Shown here piece by piece: positions 59,265 through 64,000 of a DNA stretch of 64,000 nucleotides. The DNA lies in the NCBI GenBank assembly GCA_029959085.1, contig JARWIR010000016.1:8973441-9037440 (forward strand), written 5' to 3'. Below the pieces are notes generated by a model, which had not been told where the DNA came from, searched no databases, and saw nothing but the letters and a program-made list of their open reading frames with translations. The position numbers were made by a program, and so were the translations under genes. Origin of the DNA: Nemophila menziesii (taxonomy: Eukaryota > Streptophyta > Magnoliopsida > Boraginales > Hydrophyllaceae). Every line of letters begins with the position of its first letter. The stretch's first letter is position 1.

Positions 59265-60658
59265 CCTAGAGAAAAATACCTAAAAAGCCTCATCTAGTAA
59301 TGCTAAAGAAATAATGCACATGTATTCTTAATATACACATAATCAACAATCCATAAATTCAAGTCCAGATTAATTTCGCAATGCCAGAAGGAGAGGTCTC
59401 AACTCAGTTCGTGATAATGGTTATAGGTTGTTCATAGCTCCTAATATAGCATCCAATGGTCCACTTACCTACAACCTAATAGCTCAATTGTTTCTCCATC
59501 AAGTAGTTAAAAATCCTAAGGTCTTTACAGTTATAAAGTGGCTTAGGGACGGTGTGGTATATTTGGATAATGAAAAGTGAGCTTTTGGCTCTCTCTCCTC
59601 ACATTCCATCAACGAATCGCCCTAGAGCTTGAGTTTTCACTCGAAGATGTTCTCACTCAACCCAATATTTTATGCTTTTGATGTGCATCCCCAATAATCC
59701 CAAATAAAACCTTTCATGATGATATACAAATTCCACTTTGCCGGTCTGAATATATATTCTTTTCATATTCCTTTTCTTTTTTGTATAGCTATGATTCTCT
59801 TTTTGATGTTCGAGATATCACGCCATTTTTTTCATATTTTTTCTCTTCAATTCATGCTTTTCAGTTTTTTTTCATTCACTATTACCCCGACAAAGGGTTA
59901 CAATGATAACTTTTTCATCGTCAATAAGATCACAATTACAATTTCCCAAACCCAATGTTCCCTAATGATGAAACCCACCACCCCAAACTCAAGCTCTAAA
60001 AACGACTTGTCTCAGGTTTTGCGATTCGAGTGCGGGTCATATGGATAAGTCCTATAAACTAAGGGGTATGATTTATAATGTTGTTAAATAAAAGGCTTTA
60101 TAAAGGATCAGAGGGGCTAAGACGGATAAATAATAATAATCAAATAAAAGGGTGAGAAAGCTAAAAGGCTTCAAATGGCTTCAATATGAAAGAACTGCCT
60201 TATTCACTTTTCTAACTACCGGATTTTGTTACTTTTTCACTACTAGTTCATAGACAAGCGGGTTTTCAACTAATTTCAAACCTCATGTTCTACACACCAA
60301 ATAACTCTCCCTAAGTTTCAACATAACTTCTTAGCATTGCTCATTAACATTCTATCTTTTATATCCTGTTTTCATACATGCATACTAAGCATATTTGTAC
60401 CATCATTCAAAAACATACTACCTACTATCATTAACCTAATTAAATCATGCTCAAATAGGTACATTCAACATATTCTATGCCTATTCAAACCCAACAAATT
60501 TAAATTTTATGCAAAAACAAAAAGGAAGACAAGGATAACGAATCCCCAACCCCAACTAAAAATGAGTTGTGTCCCCACAACTCAAAAAAGACTAAATAAA
60601 GAAAATAAAATTTAAAATTAAACTAAACTAAACTAAACTACCTAATGCATACAAGCAA
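59265..60658 (-). other. 3' non-coding region of element E (right of D)
   Basis: Continues E after the duplication. Landmarks are shared with B, C and D: the CCGGCAAAGTGG block (59741-59752), the tRNA-Asp-like CCCCGACAAAGGG at 59885-59897, and PPT-like motifs at 59980 and 60549. No gene; the plus-strand frames at 59716-60615 are antisense. Confidence 0.65.
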
Positions 60659-61123
60659 TTAAGAAGCAGAATTAGAACTGGGTACCTGGCCATAAAGATC
60701 CAGCACGTCTTCCTCCTCCGAAGAAGAATAGTTCTCAATATACATGGTCTCAGTTACTTCACCCAATACCTGATTAATCTTTGCACATTCCTCACAGAGT
60801 GCGGTGTTTTCTTTTCTTATATGATTGAATTCATGTTGTAATTTGATTGCCCATACTGGCGGCATGCAAGAATTATTCTGATATGAAGAAGAAGAAGAAC
60901 CTTGATCTTGAATTTGTGTCTTTTCTTTAGGCCTTGATGGTACACTCATCCTAGTTGTTAATCTCTTGCGTAGTGGTTGTGCTGGTGCCTTTATCTCTGG
61001 TTTCTTTTCGATAGGCTCATCAAGGTTGATGGCCTTTTCAATTGTGGCTCCAGGCAAATTTTTGTTCTTCCCTAGGATTGAACGCTTTCTCTTATAATCC
61101 ATAGCATCTCTTTTGTTTGTCAT
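60659..61123 (-). CDS. accessory ORF, short form, element E
   Basis: About 154 codons from ATG 61121-61123 (an open frame extends five codons further upstream without an ATG). MTNKRDAMDYKRKR start with NLS-like basic cluster, 'NLPGATIEKAINLDEP', a second basic block 'LRKRLTTRMSVPSRPKEK', a Ser-rich hinge, then a short coiled coil ('LQHEFNHIRKENTALCEECAKINQVL'), an acidic 'SSSEEEDVLDL' run and the conserved end 'YGQVPSSN'. It is intact and the best example of the short form. The central domain of the D protein is absent. Function unknown. Confidence 0.65.
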   Translation of the reverse strand: MTNKRDAMDYKRKRSILGKNKNLPGATIEKAINLDEPIEKKPEIKAPAQPLRKRLTTRMSVPSRPKEKTQIQDQGSSSSSYQNNSCMPPVWAIKLQHEFNHIRKENTALCEECAKINQVLGEVTETMYIENYSSSEEEDVLDLYGQVPSSNSAS

Positions 61124-61497
61124 GTCTGATTGACCCACAACTCAAGTTACACCAAGGATGGAATAAAGGTAAGAAAGATTGGTGTGGCTTGAGTTTCTTG
61201 CTTGGATTTGATGATAGAAGAAGGTTTCTTGATGATTCTTGGAAGAATTATTGATAGCTTGATGATCTTGGTGGTGTTTTATGGTGTAGTGTGATGAATT
61301 TGATGAAGAATATGTGTTTATGGAAGAAGGAGGAGAGGATTTTTTATGTTGTTGTGTTTTTTGTGGAGGTTTAATCAAGTTTCAAGGTCTATTTATAAGG
61401 TTAGGGTCTGAAAAATTCGTATTGGAGAGGCTAGGGTTAATTCTTGATAAGGTAAGAAGTGGATTTTGTAATAACCTCTTCACAAACCGCCATCGGA

Positions 61498-61849
61498 CCG
61501 GCATACCGGTGGATTTGCCGGCTTACCGGTGCTAGAGGTCTTCCTTTTGTTGTTCTCGGCAATAAACCCGAATCGAAAACCCGTGTCACGTGTTTTTGGG
61601 GCGTCGGCTTACCGGTGTTATCAGCGGCATACCGGTGCGTTACTTTTCACAAAACCTTGCTTCGTCAAAATACACGAGTCATGAAACCCGTGGGCATGTG
61701 TTTCCTCTTTGGCCGGCATACCGGTCACCTGAGCGGAATACCAGTCACCTGGGTTTTTCTTGGACATGCTCTCGGCGAACAACCCGATTCCACCAACACG
61801 TGGGCACATGTTTCCCCACCGGCATACCGGTAGTTTGCCGGCCTACCGG
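61498..61849 (-). repeat. paired CCGGCATACCGG box array, element E
   Basis: Four complete pairs: 61498/61518, 61604/61624, 61713/61733, 61819/61838. The within-pair spacing is 20, 20, 20 and 19 bp, and pairs start 106, 109 and 106 bp apart. Variants are CCGGCTTACCGG, CCGGCCTACCGG and GCGGAATACCAG. Between pairs the spacer repeats related segments such as 'acccg..cacgtg'. Frames reading through it on either strand (61314-61886) are not genes. Confidence 0.85.
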
Positions 61850-62038
61850 TCAGTGGAACAGATTTTTCCCATTTTTTTTATTTTGACCCCAAACTCTTTT
61901 CCAGCACAATAACACACTACCTTTCTCTCCTATTAGCTTGTAAACACATAAAAAATATACACTAACTTAGAAATATACACTACAAAACATAAAACTAATC
62001 TAAAAAGTAATTAAAACAAGGTGTGTCTCCTAAGAGAA

Positions 62039-62053
62039 CTTTTGTTTAACGTC
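62039..62053 (-). promoter_or_regulatory. conserved post-pol motif, element E
   Basis: CTTTTGTTTAACGTC, 25 bp beyond the pol stop; identical 15-mer in B, C and D. Downstream sequence is unrelated among the copies. Confidence 0.6.
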
Positions 62054-62077
62054 TTTGAGTTAGACGTGTACCTCGGG

Positions 62078-62388
62078 CTAAGAGTGTTCTTCGAGAAGGA
62101 TTGTCTCCTCTCGACCAAAGTCCGCACTATCATGGTATAACTTCAAACGCTGGCCATTCACCATGAATGTCCTTTGCTCGGTTGGATGTTCAGTTTCAAT
62201 TGTTCCATGAGGTGAGACTTTTGTAACAATGTACGGTCCTCCCCAACGGGATTCAAGCTTGCCCGGATAGTTCAAGAATCTAGAGTTGTATAATAGAAAT
62301 TTTTGTCCTCTCTCGAACGTCTTTGGACAAATTCGTTTATCATTCCATCTTTTTGTTTTCTCCTTATAGAGACGCGCATTTTCATATG
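62078..62388 (-). CDS. pol C-terminus of element E (integrase end)
   Basis: Open reading to the stop at 62078-62080, covering 'TKRWNDKRICPKTFE' and the GPY/F module '[18 protein letters not shown]', then '[14 protein letters not shown]' and an acidic end. Similar to D and C but more diverged. It is cut at 62389 by solo LTR F and resumes at 63942. No chromodomain. Confidence 0.75.
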
Positions 62389-63936
62389 TGATGTTTCCCT
62401 ATTTTTCATGAATAAATCCTACTTGGAGAGATCATTTTAGTTGTATTTATTAGTTTATAGGTCGATTTTCACATGATTTAGTACACTTTCCTATTTTGGG
62501 TCTTGAATTGATTATTTATTATTTTTAGAGCATATTGGGTTTAATTATTTATTTAGTGTAAAGCTTTAAAGATATATGGTAATTAATTAGAGTCCAAGTT
62601 GGTTCCAAGAGCTAAAGGAAAGTGGATAAACATGGAATTTGAAGATAAGGAATCAAAAGCTAAAATTATGGAAAAGGAAAAGCTGCCTTAAATCTGAATT
62701 CCAGCACCTACTACCACAAATCAGATCATATCTCAACATCGGGGAGGAATTTGGAAAAACGATCAAGAGCAAAGATAAATATCTTTCCGAGACGATGAAT
62801 TTAAACTACTCATACGCGTTAAACGGATAAGAATTGAAGCGGTTAGGACCAAAACAAAAACGGGACTGATTTTATATTTTTGGGCTACGAATTTGAGTTG
62901 GGCTAGGAGTCCAATACTTACCTTCTCCTTCAAGAAAACGAATTAGGTCTTCCTATACACTATAAATACAACATCTTATCATTAGAAAATCATCCTTGGC
63001 AAAACCTTAAGCCAAGAGGAAGCTGCAACACAAGAGAAGAAGCCTGGAAGGAGCTGAACACCATATTATGTCTTCTTCCATCTTTAAATTTGTAATTTCT
63101 TTCTTTTCTTTCTCTAGTATGAACTAATTTACTTTTATCTTGATATTTAGAATTTATGTATGAACCCTAGTTTTTCTATTTGATTTGGGATAGTACGGTA
63201 TTTAATTGGAATTTATGTTTTATGTTCTGTTTATGTGTTTTGATTTAATGACTGTTTTCCTTGCTAGTGCACGAGTATAGGATTAACTTAATAGTAGTTA
63301 GATGATCACCTTAGCTGGGTGTTTAACTATTGAAATACCACATAATGTCTAGAATAAGGTTTAGACCTGACAAATCAACCTAACTAGATAATCGTTAGGG
63401 TATGTTTTCACAACTATCATCATGTTTGGAATTGAATTGCTTAGGGCCTTGGTGGCGCTTGATTATTCTATGTTTAGGCTGCCTCATGATGTGTTTGTAG
63501 CCCCCTTAGTCGCTCTCAAGGTCTAAGGTATGGGAATTTAGAATCCTGATTATTTCATAATACATAAATCACCCTTAGAAGATATATAACAAAAACTAGT
63601 GGGGATTACTTGCTAATATCTCGAGCTAAACTTTCATACTACTTGCTTCTCTCTTTTATTTAATTTTCTATCTTTTACTTTCTTAGTTTAATTTTTGAGT
63701 TTTTAAACAAACAAAACTCTTTCTTCCTTTATTTTCTTGCGTATTATTTGTTCTAGCTTTTTAATATCAGCACTTGAATAATTGCATAAGTTCTTCTTAA
63801 CCTTCGTAGTCTCTGAGGAACGAATTATACTTATTCATTAAAACTTGCATACATCCTGTATACTTGCAGAACCGTGCTAACCTAGGTGTTTATTTGCATT
63901 TATTTATCTATTATTTTATAACACCCTAGGCGACAC
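62389..63936 (+). repeat. solo LTR F inserted in E pol
   Basis: 1548 bp, TGATGTTTCC to ..GGCGACACCA, flanked by ATATG (62384-62388) and ATAGG (63937-63941), a duplication with one change. TATA-like TATAAATA at 62961-62968. It has E pol sequence on both sides and no internal region of its own. Confidence 0.88.
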
Positions 63937-63941
63937 CAATA

Positions 63942-64000
63942 GGCATGGAAACGAAATTCATCCAATTCATTTAACTGCATCAACCTTTGTTTTCCTTCTT
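63942..64000 (-). CDS. pol of element E, continuation (cut by window end)
   Basis: The minus-strand frame encodes '[13 protein letters not shown]', matching '[13 protein letters not shown]' of D, and joins the 62388 side across LTR F. Open as far as visible. Confidence 0.65.

Larger units (their letters stand above)
46508..61897 (-). repeat. five phased PPT-like motifs of element E
   Basis: At 46508-46520 (true tract), 59980-59992 (exact), 60549-60560 (decayed), 61133-61145 (10 bases before the accessory ATG, two changes) and 61886-61897 (truncated). The landmarks are the same as in C and D; element D interrupts the series. Confidence 0.7.
44936..64000 (-). mobile_element. gypsy element E, partial in window, host of D and F
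   Basis: Its 3' LTR is 44936-46505 (left), followed by internal sequence in the minus orientation. The internal region is interrupted by D (46622-59259) and solo LTR F (62389-63936). It continues through accessory ORF and box array into the end of pol, running off the window at 64000. ACAAT (44931-44935) would be the left target duplication. Visible pol codons are open. Confidence 0.88.

Noticed and set aside
61498..61849. CRISPR-like array
   Set aside because: Short paired palindromes with related rather than unique spacers, in a plant retrotransposon; not a CRISPR structure and no cas genes.
61459..61886. Plus-strand frames of 98-124 aa over the E box array
   Set aside because: Same explanation: repeated box sequence without stops, no homologous protein in C.

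Overview
The window is plant nuclear DNA, most likely from a eudicot, and is almost entirely a nest of transposable elements. The grounds are Ty1/copia and Ty3/gypsy LTR retrotransposons with plant-type proteins, primer-binding sites complementary to the 3' end of plant tRNA-Asp, a plant L1-type LINE, five-base target-site duplications, and long AT-rich stretches. I found no host protein gene, rRNA, tRNA or CRISPR array. The species cannot be named from the sequence. Nothing is bacterial or organellar.

Layout by element. J (1-2196, +) is the 3' end of a gypsy element lying against a partial LTR, K (2202-3094). A (3976-10136, +) is a complete but dead Ty1/copia element with target duplication ATAAC. 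A degenerate LINE on the minus strand is split into three pieces (about 10142-11737, 35397-35810, 37306-39990). B (11743-35391, +; duplication ATATT) is a gypsy element inserted in the LINE. Inside B lie a solo LTR N (14409-15975, -), a complete element C in B's 3' LTR (21300-33476, -; duplication GATAG) and a solo LTR I (33903-35342, +; TATAG/GATAG). A truncated gypsy fragment M (about 35990-37305, -) sits where the LINE reverse-transcriptase core should be. 39991-44935 is AT-rich and holds only a possible SINE and a decayed copia trace. E (44936 to beyond 64000, -) is a gypsy element that received the young complete element D (46622-59259, -; duplication ATGAT) and a solo LTR F (62389-63936, +; ATATG/ATAGG).

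B, C, D, E, J and M belong to one superfamily: Athila/Tat-like, non-chromovirus Ty3/gypsy, tRNA-Asp primed, Gag-PR-RT-RNaseH-IN, no chromodomain, and a long 3' region with an accessory ORF. D is nearly intact. Its two 1564-bp LTRs differ at about four positions and its pol frame is open for 1516 codons, but gag and pol are separated by one frame step at the zinc knuckle. C is riddled with stops, and B has lost RT, RNase H and most of integrase.

The most unusual material is the non-coding architecture of the gypsy 3' region, which keeps the same plan in copies whose sequences have diverged. (1) An array of paired CCGG-type 12-mer boxes lies between pol and the accessory ORF, with a different box sequence in different lineages. 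(2) Five copies of a polypurine-tract-like motif (TTGAGTTTGGGGT) sit at the same landmarks, one about 10 bp before the accessory ORF start. (3) A hairpin with compensatory base changes sits next to the true polypurine tract. (4) The accessory ORF is a 438-residue protein in D and a roughly 90-160-residue form lacking the central domain in B, C and E. Separately, copia element A carries three copies of a three-way-junction RNA fold in its 3' untranslated region, also with compensatory changes.
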